Numbered from the stretch's first letter, positions 43,017 to 51,522 are shown. The stretch is DNA of 64,000 bases from Rhodanobacteraceae bacterium (GCA_030167125.1 CP126531.1:2520578-2584577); one strand, 5' to 3'. The notes: generated by a model from the letters alone, not told the origin. Translations and numbers: made by a program.

Positions 43017-46016
43017 ATGCCCCACAAGAACCTCAAACTCAACGAACCGACGGGTGACGAAGTCAAAACCACCACCTGCTACATGTGCGCGTGTCGGTGC
43101 GGAATCAGGGTGCACCTTAAGAACGGCCGCGTCCGCTACATCGACGGCAACCCGAAGCACCCGGTCAACCGCGGCGTGATCTGCGCCAAGGGTTCGTCGG
43201 GGATCATGCAGCACTATTCGCCGGCACGCTTGCGCAAACCGTTGCTGCGGGTGGGCGAACGCGGCGCGCGCGAGTTCCGCGAGATCGAATGGGACGAAGC
43301 GCTGGCGCTGGCGGCCAAATGGCTGGGCGACATCCGCGCGCGCAATCCGGATGAGTTGGCGTTCTTCACCGGGCGCGACCAGAGCCAAGCGCTGACCGGC
43401 TGGTGGGCGCAGCAGTTCGGCACGATCAACTACGCCGCGCACGGCGGGTTCTGCTCGGTGAACATGGCCGCGGCCGGCATGTACACCTTCGGCGGTTCGT
43501 TCTGGGAGTTCGGAGAGCCCGACTGGGAGCGCACGAGATACCTGATGCTGTGGGGCGTGGCTGAGGACCACGATTCCAATCCGATCAAGCTCGGCCTCGG
43601 CAAGATGAAAACGCGCGGCGCCAAGATCGTCGCGATCAATCCGGTGCGCACGGGTTACGCGTCGATCGCGGACGAATGGGTGCCGGTGAATCCCGGTACC
43701 GACGGTTTGCTGGCCGGCGCGCTGATCCACGAACTGCTGCGCACCGACCGCGTGGATTTCGATTACCTGGTGCGTTACACCAATGCGCACCATCTGGTGA
43801 TCTGCGATCCGGGTGCGGCGGATGATGGGTTGATCGCGCGCGGTGCGCAGGGCAAGCCGCTTTGCGCAGTGCGCAATGACCACCAACATCGTCACCCCGG
43901 CGAAAGCCGGGGCCCAGCGACTTTCGAGACTCGGGAAAAGACACTGGGTCCCGGCTTTCGCCGGGATGACGAACAAGAGCAATCGCGTTTTGTGTTGGTC
44001 GACGCCACGCAAACCAACATCGCACCGACGGTAGTGGGCGAATACACGCTGCCGGATGGTCGCAAGGCGGTGCCGGCGTTCCAGTTGATCGCCGAGCGCT
44101 TCCTCGCCGATGATTACGCGCCGGAAAACGTCAGCGAGCGCTGCGGCGTGGACGCGGCAACGATCCGGCGCCTCGCCGCCGAACTCGCGCACGTCGCGTT
44201 CGATGAAGCGATCGAACTGCCGATCGCGTGGACCGACACCCACGGCCGCAAGCACGACACGATGGTCGGTCGTCCGGTTGCGATGCACGCGATGCGCGGG
44301 ATCGCCGCGCACGCCAACGGTTTCCACACCTGCCGCACGATTCACCTGTTGCAAATCCTGCTGGGCGCGATCGATACGCCCGGCAGTTTCCGTTACCAGC
44401 CGCCGTACCCGAAACCGGCGCCACCCGGCAACAAGCCCGCGAAAGCGCGCAAGCCCGACGGCACGTTGACCGGCAATCCGCTCGGTTATCCGCAATCGCC
44501 GGAAGACTTGCTGGTGGACGAACACGGCACGCCGCGCCGGATCGATCACGCCTTCAGTTGGGAATTCCCGTTGGCGGCGCACGGCCTCTTGCAGTCGGTG
44601 ATCCGCAACGCGGTGGACGGCAACCCGTCGAAGATTGACACGCTGTTCCTGTTCATGGCCAACATGGGCTGGAATTCGTCGATGGACACCGCCGCGACGC
44701 GCACGTTGCTGTGCGCGCGCGACGACAACGGCGATTACAGGATCCCGCACATCATCTACGCCGACGCCTACGATTCGGAAACCGTCGCGTTCGCCGACCT
44801 GGTGCTGCCGGACACGACCTATCTCGAACGCTACGACTGCATCAGCCTGCTCGATCGCCCGATCAGCGACGCCGAAATGGCGGCCGATGCGATCCGCCAA
44901 CCGGTGGTGCAGCCCGATCGCGACGTGCGGCCGTTCCAGGACGTGTTGCTGGATCTCGGTGCGCGGTTGAAGTTGCCGAACATGGTCGGCGCGGGAGGCC
45001 ACGCGATCTACAAGAGCTATGCCGATTACATCGTGCGCCACGAACGCGCACCCGGCGTGGGCATGCTGGCCGGCTGGCGTGGCACGGATGGGTCGCAACA
45101 AGGCAAGGGCGTAGCGAATCCCGATCAGCTGCAGCGCTACATCGAGCACGGCTGTTTCTTCGAAGCGAAGATTCCGGAAGCCGGCGCGTATTACCGGATG
45201 GCCAATCGCGATTACCTGCAATGGGCGCAGTCGATGGGTTTCGTCGGCTCGACCGAGCTCGTGACGATGCAGTTGTATTGCGAGGTGCTGCAGCGCTTCC
45301 GGCTGGCGGCGCAGGGCCACGGCACGGTGCAGCCGCCGGAATCCGAACGCGCGCGGGTGGAAAGGTATTTCGATCCGGTGCCAATGTGGTACGACGGTAG
45401 TGAACTCCCTCCCCCGCCTGCGGGGGAGGCGGCGCGCAGCGCCGAGCGTGCAGCGCTGGGTGGAGGCGATTCTCGCGAAAGCTTCCCCCATCCGCCTTTT
45501 GGGCACCTTCCCCCGCAAGCGGGGGAAGGGACAGCACGTGCAGCCGCGAGCGAGTTCCCGCTCTGCGCCCTCACCCAACGCCCGATGTTCATGTATCACG
45601 CGTGGGGTTCGCAGAATCGCTGGCTGCGGCAGATTGCGGCGCGCAACGTGTTGTACGTGCATCCGCGCACGCTGGCCGCACACGCGCTCGAAAGCGGCGA
45701 CTGGGCGTGGATCGCGTCGCCGCGCGGACGCATTCGCGTGGAGGTGTGCGCGCACGCGGCCACCGCGCCGGGCACGGTGTGGACGTGGAACGCGATCGGC
45801 AAGAAGCGCGGCGCGTGGAAGCTGGCCGAACGCGCGCCGGAGTTCGTGGACGGCTTCCTGCTGAATCATTTGATCGGCGAGCGCGCGTCCGATCGCGCTT
45901 ATGCCAATGGCGATCCTGTGACCGGGCAGGCGGCGTGGTTCGACCTGAAGGTGCGGCTGGAACACGACCCCGAGCCGCGCGTGCCCGGCCACCGCTTCGA
46001 GCCCGTCGACGATTGA
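43017..46016 (+). CDS. soeA: Molybdopterin oxidoreductase, SoeA-like sulfite dehydrogenase catalytic subunit
   Basis: This 999-residue DMSO-reductase-family protein has no Tat signal, so it should face the cytoplasm. It starts with a [4Fe-4S] site, Cys21, Cys24, Cys28 and Cys56 (TCYMCACRCG, GVICAKGSSG), followed by Mo-bisMGD domains (ending CALTQRPMFMYHAWGSQNRWL and a C-terminal dinucleotide-binding region). With the B and C subunits downstream it resembles SoeABC, which oxidises sulfite to sulfate and feeds electrons to quinone. Other DmsABC/PsrABC-type substrates are possible. Two repeat-derived in-frame inserts are at residues ~292-318 and ~797-842. Confidence 0.8.
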   Translation: MPHKNLKLNEPTGDEVKTTTCYMCACRCGIRVHLKNGRVRYIDGNPKHPVNRGVICAKGSSGIMQHYSPARLRKPLLRVGERGAREFREIEWDEALALAAKWLGDIRARNPDELAFFTGRDQSQALTGWWAQQFGTINYAAHGGFCSVNMAAAGMYTFGGSFWEFGEPDWERTRYLMLWGVAEDHDSNPIKLGLGKMKTRGAKIVAINPVRTGYASIADEWVPVNPGTDGLLAGALIHELLRTDRVDFDYLVRYTNAHHLVICDPGAADDGLIARGAQGKPLCAVRNDHQHRHPGESRGPATFETREKTLGPGFRRDDEQEQSRFVLVDATQTNIAPTVVGEYTLPDGRKAVPAFQLIAERFLADDYAPENVSERCGVDAATIRRLAAELAHVAFDEAIELPIAWTDTHGRKHDTMVGRPVAMHAMRGIAAHANGFHTCRTIHLLQILLGAIDTPGSFRYQPPYPKPAPPGNKPAKARKPDGTLTGNPLGYPQSPEDLLVDEHGTPRRIDHAFSWEFPLAAHGLLQSVIRNAVDGNPSKIDTLFLFMANMGWNSSMDTAATRTLLCARDDNGDYRIPHIIYADAYDSETVAFADLVLPDTTYLERYDCISLLDRPISDAEMAADAIRQPVVQPDRDVRPFQDVLLDLGARLKLPNMVGAGGHAIYKSYADYIVRHERAPGVGMLAGWRGTDGSQQGKGVANPDQLQRYIEHGCFFEAKIPEAGAYYRMANRDYLQWAQSMGFVGSTELVTMQLYCEVLQRFRLAAQGHGTVQPPESERARVERYFDPVPMWYDGSELPPPPAGEAARSAERAALGGGDSRESFPHPPFGHLPPQAGEGTARAAASEFPLCALTQRPMFMYHAWGSQNRWLRQIAARNVLYVHPRTLAAHALESGDWAWIASPRGRIRVEVCAHAATAPGTVWTWNAIGKKRGAWKLAERAPEFVDGFLLNHLIGERASDRAYANGDPVTGQAAWFDLKVRLEHDPEPRVPGHRFEPVDD
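43891..43970. repeat. Palindromic element inside soeA (insert 1)
   Basis: GTCACCCCGGCGAAAGCCGG at the left and CCGGCTTTCGCCGGGATGAC at the right are inverted copies flanking a short centre. The segment reads in frame as HPGESRGP and later GPGFRRDDE. The family also occurs between genes at 39807 and 40900. Confidence 0.92.
45404..45534. repeat. Palindromic element inside soeA (insert 2)
   Basis: Two hairpins, CTCCCTCCCCCGCC/GGGGGAGG (45405-45429) and CCTTCCCCCGC/GCGGGGGAAGG (45505-45529), bracket a GC-rich centre. The right half matches 40843-40891 with two mismatches over 49 bp. It is translated as PPPPAGEAARSAER and, later, PPQAGEGTA between conserved parts of the enzyme. Confidence 0.92.
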
Positions 46017-46140
46017 ACGATTTTTTTGCGGACGCATGGCAAGCTGCGCCGTGTCCGTGCAGCGCGGATTTCCGCGCAGGTGCACGCCCACACGGAACGC
46101 GGGCAAAATCGGCCTCGGCCGGACGAGTGAAGGAGCTGGG

Positions 46141-46179
46141 GTGATGGACTGGGGATTCGCGATGAGTTGCCGCCCATGA
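46141..46179 (+). CDS. Possible 12-codon leader peptide coupled to the permease
   Basis: AAGGAG (46129-46134) precedes GTG-ATG at 46141/46144. This opens a 12-codon frame (MMDWGFAMSCRP) whose TGA overlaps the permease ATG (46176) as ATGA. The permease itself has no good ribosome binding site, so coupling through this leader is plausible. It may also be chance. Confidence 0.3.
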   Translation: MMDWGFAMSCRP

Positions 46180-47933
46180 CTTGGCACGCCTGGGCCACCG
46201 CCGTGATCATCGTGGTCGCGATGGCGTTGTTCGCCAGCGAAAAGGTGCGCGTGGATTTGGTGGCGCTGATCACGCTGGGCCTGCTGGTCGCGCTGGGCAT
46301 CGTCTCGCCCGAACAGGCGCTGTCGGGTTTCAGCAACGAAGCGACCGTAACGGTCGCGGCGATGTTCGCGCTGGCGATCGGCATCGAACGCTCGGGCGCG
46401 CTCGATCCGATCATCAATTTGTTGTCGCGCATCCGCAAACCGTGGCTGCTGTCGCTGGGCATGATGCTGGCGATCGCGCCGCTGGGCGCGTTCATCAAGA
46501 ACACCGCACTGGTCGCGACCTTCCTGCCGCTGGCGCTGAAGGTCTGCCAGCGCACCAACACCTCGCCGTCGCGCGTGCTGATGCCGATGGCGTTCGCCGC
46601 GCAGATGGGTGGCGTGTGCACGCTGATCGGCACATCGTCGAACCTGCTGGTCGACTCGTTGGCGCAGAAGCAAGGCCTGCAGCCGTTCGGCATTTTCGAA
46701 TTCACGCACCTCGGCGTACTGCTGGCCGCGGCGGGCATCATCTATTTGATGGTGATCGGCCGCTGGATGTTGCCGAAGCATCTCGACAACGAATTCGCCG
46801 GCGCGATGCAGGTCGGCAAGTACGTCACCGAACTGAAGGTGATGCCGGATTCGCCGCTGGTCGGGCAGACCATCGCCGAAGCCAGGCTGGGCGACCAGGG
46901 TGTGTATCCGCTGGAACTGCTGCGCGGCGAACGGCACATGTGGTCGCCGCGTACGCAGCAGCTCGCGTCCGGCGACGTGCTGCTGGTGCGCGGCGAATGG
47001 GACAAGCTGGAGGATTTCCGCAAGAAGCAGGAGCTGGAGATCAATCCCGAATACACGCATTCCGACGGCACCGACAAGGCCAAGGTGCTGATCGAGGCGA
47101 TGATCGCGCCGGCCAGCATGGCCGAGGACCGCACGCTGCGCGACCTGGATCTTCTGGAAACCTTCGACGCCACGGTGCTCGGCATCCATCGCCGCGGGCA
47201 CCTGTTGCGCGACCAGATCCGCGACGTCGCCTTCCGCACCGGCGACGTGCTGATGATGCTGCTGCCCGCCGATGCGGTGCAGCGCCTGCGCGGCGACGAC
47301 CGCTTCGTGATCCTCAACCAGCGCGACGACGCACGCCGCCCGCGCTACAAGGCGTTCCTCGCGATCGCCATCATGGCCGCGGTGGTGGTGGTCTCGGCGC
47401 TGCGCTGGCTGCCGATTCCGATCGCCGCGATCTGCGGCGTGGCGGCGATGGCACTGACGCGCTGCTTCGGTCGCAAGGACGTGTACGAGGGCATGGACTG
47501 GAAGATCATCATCCTGCTCGGCGCGATCCTGCCGCTCGGCATCGCGATGGAGACCACCGGCCTCGCCCACGTGGTCGTGCACGGCGCACTCGACATGGTC
47601 GGCAACCACGGCCCGCTGGCCGCGCTGGCGATGGTGTACGTGCTGACCGCGCTCCTGACCGAACTGATGGGCCACAACCCTTCGGTTGTGCTGATGGTCG
47701 GCATCGCCGCCAGCGTCGCGCACGCCGTGCACGCCGACCCGCGCCCGTTCGTGGTCGCCGTGGCGTTCGCCGCGGCGACGTCGTTCGCGACGCCGATCGG
47801 ATATCCGACCAACACCATGGTGTATTACGCTGGCGGTTATCGTTTCCTCGATTTCACCAAGGTCGGCGTGCCGCTGATTGCGCTGTTCTGCGCGTTGTCG
47901 ATGCTGTTGATCCCCAGGATTTGGCCGTTTTGA
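46176..47933 (+). CDS. SLC13/DASS-type permease with two TrkA-C domains
   Basis: This 585-residue membrane protein has N-terminal helices from residue 8 with NEATVTVAAMFALAIGIERSG and AFAAQMGGVCTLIGTSSNLLV. Two cytoplasmic TrkA-C (RCK_C) domains (about 205-290 and 295-380) follow, then helices resume with SFATPIGYPTNTMVYYAGGYRFLDF. This arrangement matches SAC1/SLT-type sulfate transporters (SLC13 family). It sits between the A and B subunits of a sulfite-dehydrogenase-like enzyme, which fits transport of sulfate or a related anion; direction is unknown. Confidence 0.87.
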   Translation: MTWHAWATAVIIVVAMALFASEKVRVDLVALITLGLLVALGIVSPEQALSGFSNEATVTVAAMFALAIGIERSGALDPIINLLSRIRKPWLLSLGMMLAIAPLGAFIKNTALVATFLPLALKVCQRTNTSPSRVLMPMAFAAQMGGVCTLIGTSSNLLVDSLAQKQGLQPFGIFEFTHLGVLLAAAGIIYLMVIGRWMLPKHLDNEFAGAMQVGKYVTELKVMPDSPLVGQTIAEARLGDQGVYPLELLRGERHMWSPRTQQLASGDVLLVRGEWDKLEDFRKKQELEINPEYTHSDGTDKAKVLIEAMIAPASMAEDRTLRDLDLLETFDATVLGIHRRGHLLRDQIRDVAFRTGDVLMMLLPADAVQRLRGDDRFVILNQRDDARRPRYKAFLAIAIMAAVVVVSALRWLPIPIAAICGVAAMALTRCFGRKDVYEGMDWKIIILLGAILPLGIAMETTGLAHVVVHGALDMVGNHGPLAALAMVYVLTALLTELMGHNPSVVLMVGIAASVAHAVHADPRPFVVAVAFAAATSFATPIGYPTNTMVYYAGGYRFLDFTKVGVPLIALFCALSMLLIPRIWPF

Positions 47934-47954
47934 TCGTTGTGCTCGATGCCGATT

Positions 47955-48602
47955 CGACGTCCCTGTCTTTTTCCGCGCGCCTCCTTGGCGCGCGGGTGAC
48001 TTTCTCTTGCGTGGCCAAGAGAAAGTCACCAAAGAGAAGGCCACCCCGCGGATGCGCCCTTCGCCCATCCATGGGCTGCGGGTTCGCGCGCGGCCGCCGG
48101 GGTTCGCCGAAGGGCCATCCATGGCCCTGCGGCGAACTGGCCCGCATCCTGCGGGCCACCCTTCGGGCGTTTCCGTCGACCGCGCGCCGCATCCGAGGGG
48201 CCCCTTTTGGCGCGCATCCTGCGCGCGTGGTTGGGCGAAGCAGGTTGCTCGGTCTTGCGTCGAGCGAGGCCGGGACGGCCGTCATCGGAGCAGAGCTTTT
48301 CTTTCGGGGCCCCTGTGCTGCGGTGAGGACCGGACGATCAGGCCCGCAGGGTGGGCGCAAGGGATTGCGCCCACTTGCCGCCGCGCCAAGGATGGCGCGT
48401 CGGCAAGCCCGGCCGGTCCGAACGCACCTTTCGTCCATGAATGGACGAAAGGCGCAGCACCGGGGTGGCCTTTCTCTTGGTGACTTCTCTTTGGCCAAGC
48501 AAAGAGAAGTCACCCGCGCCCCCGGGAGGGGCGCGGAAAAAGACAAGGACGTCGGCATCCCCCCGCCGCTTCGCGGCGACCCCCTTCGTTCCGAAGGGGG
48601 TG
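47955..48602. repeat. Large inverted-repeat element without genes, plus adjacent palindromes
   Basis: About 110 bp at the left (from GACGTCCCTGTCTTTTTCCG, 47957) is repeated in inverted, imperfect form at the right (to 48552). Each arm itself contains a nested palindrome (GTGACTTTCTCTTGCGTGGC with GGCCAAGAGAAAGTCACC). The ~370 bp between the arms is GC-rich, with further small palindromes (CATCCATGG) and no credible frame. A second palindrome block at 48557-48602 matches 33311-33350. This fills the 706-bp gap between the permease and soeB. Confidence 0.85.
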
Positions 48603-48639
48603 TTCCCGCACCCGAACCATCTCGCACTGCGGGCACGGC

Positions 48640-49500
48640 ATGACCAGCCTGCCCGCGCCAGCGAAGAAAAAGCTCGGGTTGGTGATCGACCTCGACATCT
48701 GCGTCGGTTGCCATGCCTGCGCGGTCGCGTGCAAGGAATGGAACGACGGCGGCGATTTCGGGCCGCTGGCCGACGACGATCCGTACGGCGCCGAGCCGCA
48801 CGGGGTGTGGTTCAACCGGGTGCATACATACGAAGTGCAGGGACCGGGGACCGGGGATCGGGGACCGGCAAAGGCCGACGAGCTGCATGACCATCCGGTC
48901 CCCAGCCCCCAATCCCCAATCCCGCAAATGGTCCACTTCCCCCGCTCGTGCCTGCACTGCGAGACGCCGGACTGCGTGACGGTGTGTCCGACCGGCGCGA
49001 GCTACAAGCGCGCCGAGGACGGCATCGTGCTGGTCGACCAGGACAAGTGCATCGGCTGCCAGTTGTGCGCGTGGGCGTGTCCGTACGGCGCGCGCGAGAT
49101 CGCATTGCCGCATCAGAAAACTTCCGCGTCGGACGCCGGCCGCAAGGATTCCAAGCGCGGCACGATGCAGAAGTGCACGCTATGCGTGGACCGCATCTAC
49201 AACGAGACGCTGGACGAACGCGACCGCCAGCCGGCCTGCGTGATGGCCTGCCCCACCCGCGCGCGGATGTTCGGCGACCTGGGCGATCCCGATTCCGACG
49301 TGTCGAAGGTGGTTGCGGAACGCGACGGTTTCGCGTTGATGCCGGAGTTCGGCTACCAGCCCGTGAACCGCTATCTGCCGCCGCGTACGCGGCGCGACGG
49401 TTCGAATGCTGCAACGCGAACGCAAGCTGCCGAAGAAACCCTGGACACCGAAAAACTTCCGCCACTGCTGCGCTGGCTGGACAAGGCGCTGTCGCGATGA
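48640..49500 (+). CDS. soeB: 4Fe-4S ferredoxin subunit, SoeB-like
   Basis: This 286-residue DmsB-type electron-transfer subunit holds four [4Fe-4S] clusters. The first cluster motif is Cys21-x2-Cys24-x2-Cys27-x3-Cys31 (CVGCHACAVACK); the others are CLHCETPDCVTVCP, CIGCQLCAWACP and CTLCVDR with ACVMACP. It passes electrons from SoeA to the membrane anchor. Residues ~68-95 are a Pro/Gly-rich insert encoded by a repeat element. Its stop overlaps the soeC start (ATGA). Relatives of ~240 residues lack the insert. Confidence 0.85.
   Translation: MTSLPAPAKKKLGLVIDLDICVGCHACAVACKEWNDGGDFGPLADDDPYGAEPHGVWFNRVHTYEVQGPGTGDRGPAKADELHDHPVPSPQSPIPQMVHFPRSCLHCETPDCVTVCPTGASYKRAEDGIVLVDQDKCIGCQLCAWACPYGAREIALPHQKTSASDAGRKDSKRGTMQKCTLCVDRIYNETLDERDRQPACVMACPTRARMFGDLGDPDSDVSKVVAERDGFALMPEFGYQPVNRYLPPRTRRDGSNAATRTQAAEETLDTEKLPPLLRWLDKALSR
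48840..48923. repeat. Inverted GGGACC-type repeat inside soeB
   Basis: GGGACCGGGGACCGGGGATC at the left and inverted CCGGTCCCCAGCCCCC plus AATCCCCAATCCC at the right enclose a short centre (AAAGGCCGACGAGCTGCATG). The frame is open throughout. The element is the same family as that in uvrD. Confidence 0.9.
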
Positions 49501-50435
49501 AGCCCGCGCTCTCGGTGATCTTCTTCACGGTGATGAGCGGCACGGGCTACGGGCTGTGGTGCCTGCTGGGCGCCGCGCTCTGCATCGGCACGTATCCGAT
49601 CGGCGGGAAGGGAATACTCGTGCCGCTGGCGTTCGGTTTCGTGCTGGTGACGGCCGGGCTGCTCGCCTCGACCGCGCACCTCGGCCGTCCCGAACGCGCG
49701 TGGCGCGCGCTCAGCCAGTGGCGTTCGTCGTGGCTGTCGCGCGAAGGCATCGCGTCGCTGGTCACGTATCTGCCGATGCTGGCGCTGGCGTGGCTGGTGT
49801 TTTCCGGCCGCAGCGGTGTCAGCGTGCGCATTGCCGGCGCGTTGCTGGCGCTGGGCGCGCTCGCGACGCTGTATTGCACCGCCAACATCTACCGCTCACT
49901 TAAAACCATCCGCGCATGGCGCACGCGCCAAGTGCTGCCGCTGTACTTCGCGTTCGCGCTGCTTTCGGGCGGGCTGTGGCTGTGGGCGTGGCTGGCGCTG
50001 TCGCCGTACGCCGTGATCGGACTGGCGTTCCCGCTGGCGCTGCTGGCGCTCGCGGTGATCGCCGCGGTGATCAAGACCGATTACTGGCGCCGCATCGATG
50101 CGCAACCCATCAACACCGCGAGCCACGCGACGGGGCTGGAAGCGCTGGGCCAGGTGCGTGCCTTCGAAGCGCCGACGACCGAGGAAAGTTACCTGACCCG
50201 CGAGATGGCCTTCGTGCTGGCGCGCAAGCATTCGGCGCGCCTGCGCCGGATCGCGCTGGCGCTGTTTGCCGTGCTGCCGGTCGCGGGCATCGCGATTGCG
50301 CTGCTGGCGGGCATCGCATGGCTGGCGCTGCCGGCAGCGATCGCCTGCGTCGCCGGCCTGTTCGTCGAGCGCTGGCTGTTCTTCGCCGAGGCGCGCCATA
50401 CGGTGGCGGCGTACTTTCCCGCGGCGCGGGCTTGA
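49497..50435 (+). CDS. soeC: DmsC-type membrane anchor subunit, SoeC-like
   Basis: This 312-residue integral membrane protein has about eight hydrophobic helices. It starts KPALSVIFFTVMSGTGYGLWCLLG, typical of DmsC/YnfH anchor subunits that bind quinone. It carries TASTAHLGRPERAWRALSQWRSSWLSREG-type conserved sequence in the first third (short form: STAHLGRPERAW). It overlaps soeB by 4 bp. With soeA and soeB it completes an ABC complex that would deliver electrons to the quinone pool. Confidence 0.85.
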   Translation: MKPALSVIFFTVMSGTGYGLWCLLGAALCIGTYPIGGKGILVPLAFGFVLVTAGLLASTAHLGRPERAWRALSQWRSSWLSREGIASLVTYLPMLALAWLVFSGRSGVSVRIAGALLALGALATLYCTANIYRSLKTIRAWRTRQVLPLYFAFALLSGGLWLWAWLALSPYAVIGLAFPLALLALAVIAAVIKTDYWRRIDAQPINTASHATGLEALGQVRAFEAPTTEESYLTREMAFVLARKHSARLRRIALALFAVLPVAGIAIALLAGIAWLALPAAIACVAGLFVERWLFFAEARHTVAAYFPAARA

Positions 50436-50526
50436 AAAGCCTTCCCATCACACAAATTTAACGGTCATTCAGTGCACGGCCTTCAGCCTTGCACTCTTTA
50501 CGCTTCAAGAAATCAAGGAGTTGCAG

Positions 50527-51369
50527 ATGAAATTGTCCCGCATCGCCGCGCTCGCGGCGGTTTCCGCCTTGTGCGTGCCCGCGCTTGCCCGGGCCGATAC
50601 GCCTGCCGGCTCGACCTCCGGCTGGAGCGGCAGCGGCGAATTCGGCCTGGCCAACGCCACCGGCAATACCAAGTCGCTCAACGTCGATGCCAAGCTGAAG
50701 CTCGCGTATGAAGACGACACGTGGAAGGACGCGTTCTTCCTCGACGCCAATCGCGCCAAGAGCAACGTCAAGGTGCCGATCGTGCAGGACGGCGTCACCG
50801 TGGGCGAGGCCAACAGCTACGAGACCACCGCCAACCATTACGACGTGGGCGGCTCGGTGGGTTACAAGTTCAACCCGCGTGCGTACCTGATTGGCGCCGC
50901 GCGTTACGACCACGACGACTTCGCGCCGAATCGCTGGCAGGAAGTCGCGTCGATCGGTTTCGGCTACATCCTGCTGAAGGACGCGCGCAACGAGTTGTCG
51001 GTCGAGGCCGGGCCCGGCTACAAGCGTTACCAGCCGCAGACCTACACCGTCGTCGACAACACCGTGACGCCGCCGCTGGTGACCACGGTCGTGCCGCCCA
51101 AGGAGAACGAGGCGATCGGCCGCGCGCTGGTCAACTACAAGCTCGCCATCACCGACAGCACCAGCCTGCAGGAAACCTTCCTGGCCGAAGCCGGCAGCGA
51201 GAACAAGTACTACCAGAACGATATCGGCCTCGCGGTCGCGATGACCAAGACGCTGGCGCTGAAGGTGGCCTACGAGAACCGCTACAACTCGAACATCGTG
51301 CCCGGCACCAAGCACATGGACAGCTTGTTCACCACCAACCTGGTGTACAACTTCGGCGGGGCGAAGTAA
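50527..51369 (+). CDS. DUF481 outer-membrane protein
   Basis: This 280-residue protein has a signal peptide (1-22, ending ARADT). A beta-strand-rich sequence follows with alternating aromatic residues: SGEFGLANATGNTKSLNVDA, YDVGGSVGYKFNPRAYLIGA, ending TTNLVYNFGGAK. This is the usual DUF481 (YdiY-type) beta-barrel signature. It starts at ATG 50527 with AAGGAG upstream. It is probably a minor outer membrane protein of unknown function, and is followed by a repeat block rather than a clear terminator. Confidence 0.87.
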   Translation: MKLSRIAALAAVSALCVPALARADTPAGSTSGWSGSGEFGLANATGNTKSLNVDAKLKLAYEDDTWKDAFFLDANRAKSNVKVPIVQDGVTVGEANSYETTANHYDVGGSVGYKFNPRAYLIGAARYDHDDFAPNRWQEVASIGFGYILLKDARNELSVEAGPGYKRYQPQTYTVVDNTVTPPLVTTVVPPKENEAIGRALVNYKLAITDSTSLQETFLAEAGSENKYYQNDIGLAVAMTKTLALKVAYENRYNSNIVPGTKHMDSLFTTNLVYNFGGAK

Positions 51370-51370
51370 G

Positions 51371-51519
51371 GCTGGGACCAGGGACCAGGGAAGCGTAACA
51401 ACGCACTCACCCCCTTCGCTTGCGAAGGGGGTCGGCGCGGAGCTCCGGGGGGATGCGCTTTCGCAAGAAGCGAAAAGCCATCCCCTCATTCCCCTTCCTG
51501 CGGAAGGGGGAGGCCAAGC
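51371..51519. repeat. Composite palindromic repeats after the DUF481 gene
   Basis: Two GGGACCA units (51374-51387), a CCCCCTTCGCTTGCGAAGGG palindrome at 51411-51430, a GGGGGATGCGC segment and AAAAGCCATCCCC followed by CCCCTTCCTGCGGAAGGGG (51491-51509) reproduce the order seen at 33308-33410. It lies between convergent genes. Confidence 0.85.
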
Positions 51520-51522
51520 GAC

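Noticed and set aside
46016..46176. Rho-independent terminator between soeA and the permease
   Set aside because: The T-run at 46020-46026 is not preceded by a stable stem, so I do not call a terminator.
42975..48122. 1715-codon minus-strand frame opposite soeA and the permease
   Set aside because: It is Arg/His/Gln-rich antisense sequence produced by GC-rich codon structure; the plus-strand genes contain full family motifs.
47934..48643. Long plus-strand reading frame extending through the inverted-repeat region
   Set aside because: Its composition is Arg/Ala/Pro-rich, it is out of frame with the permease, and it overlaps the repeats. It is a GC-driven shadow.
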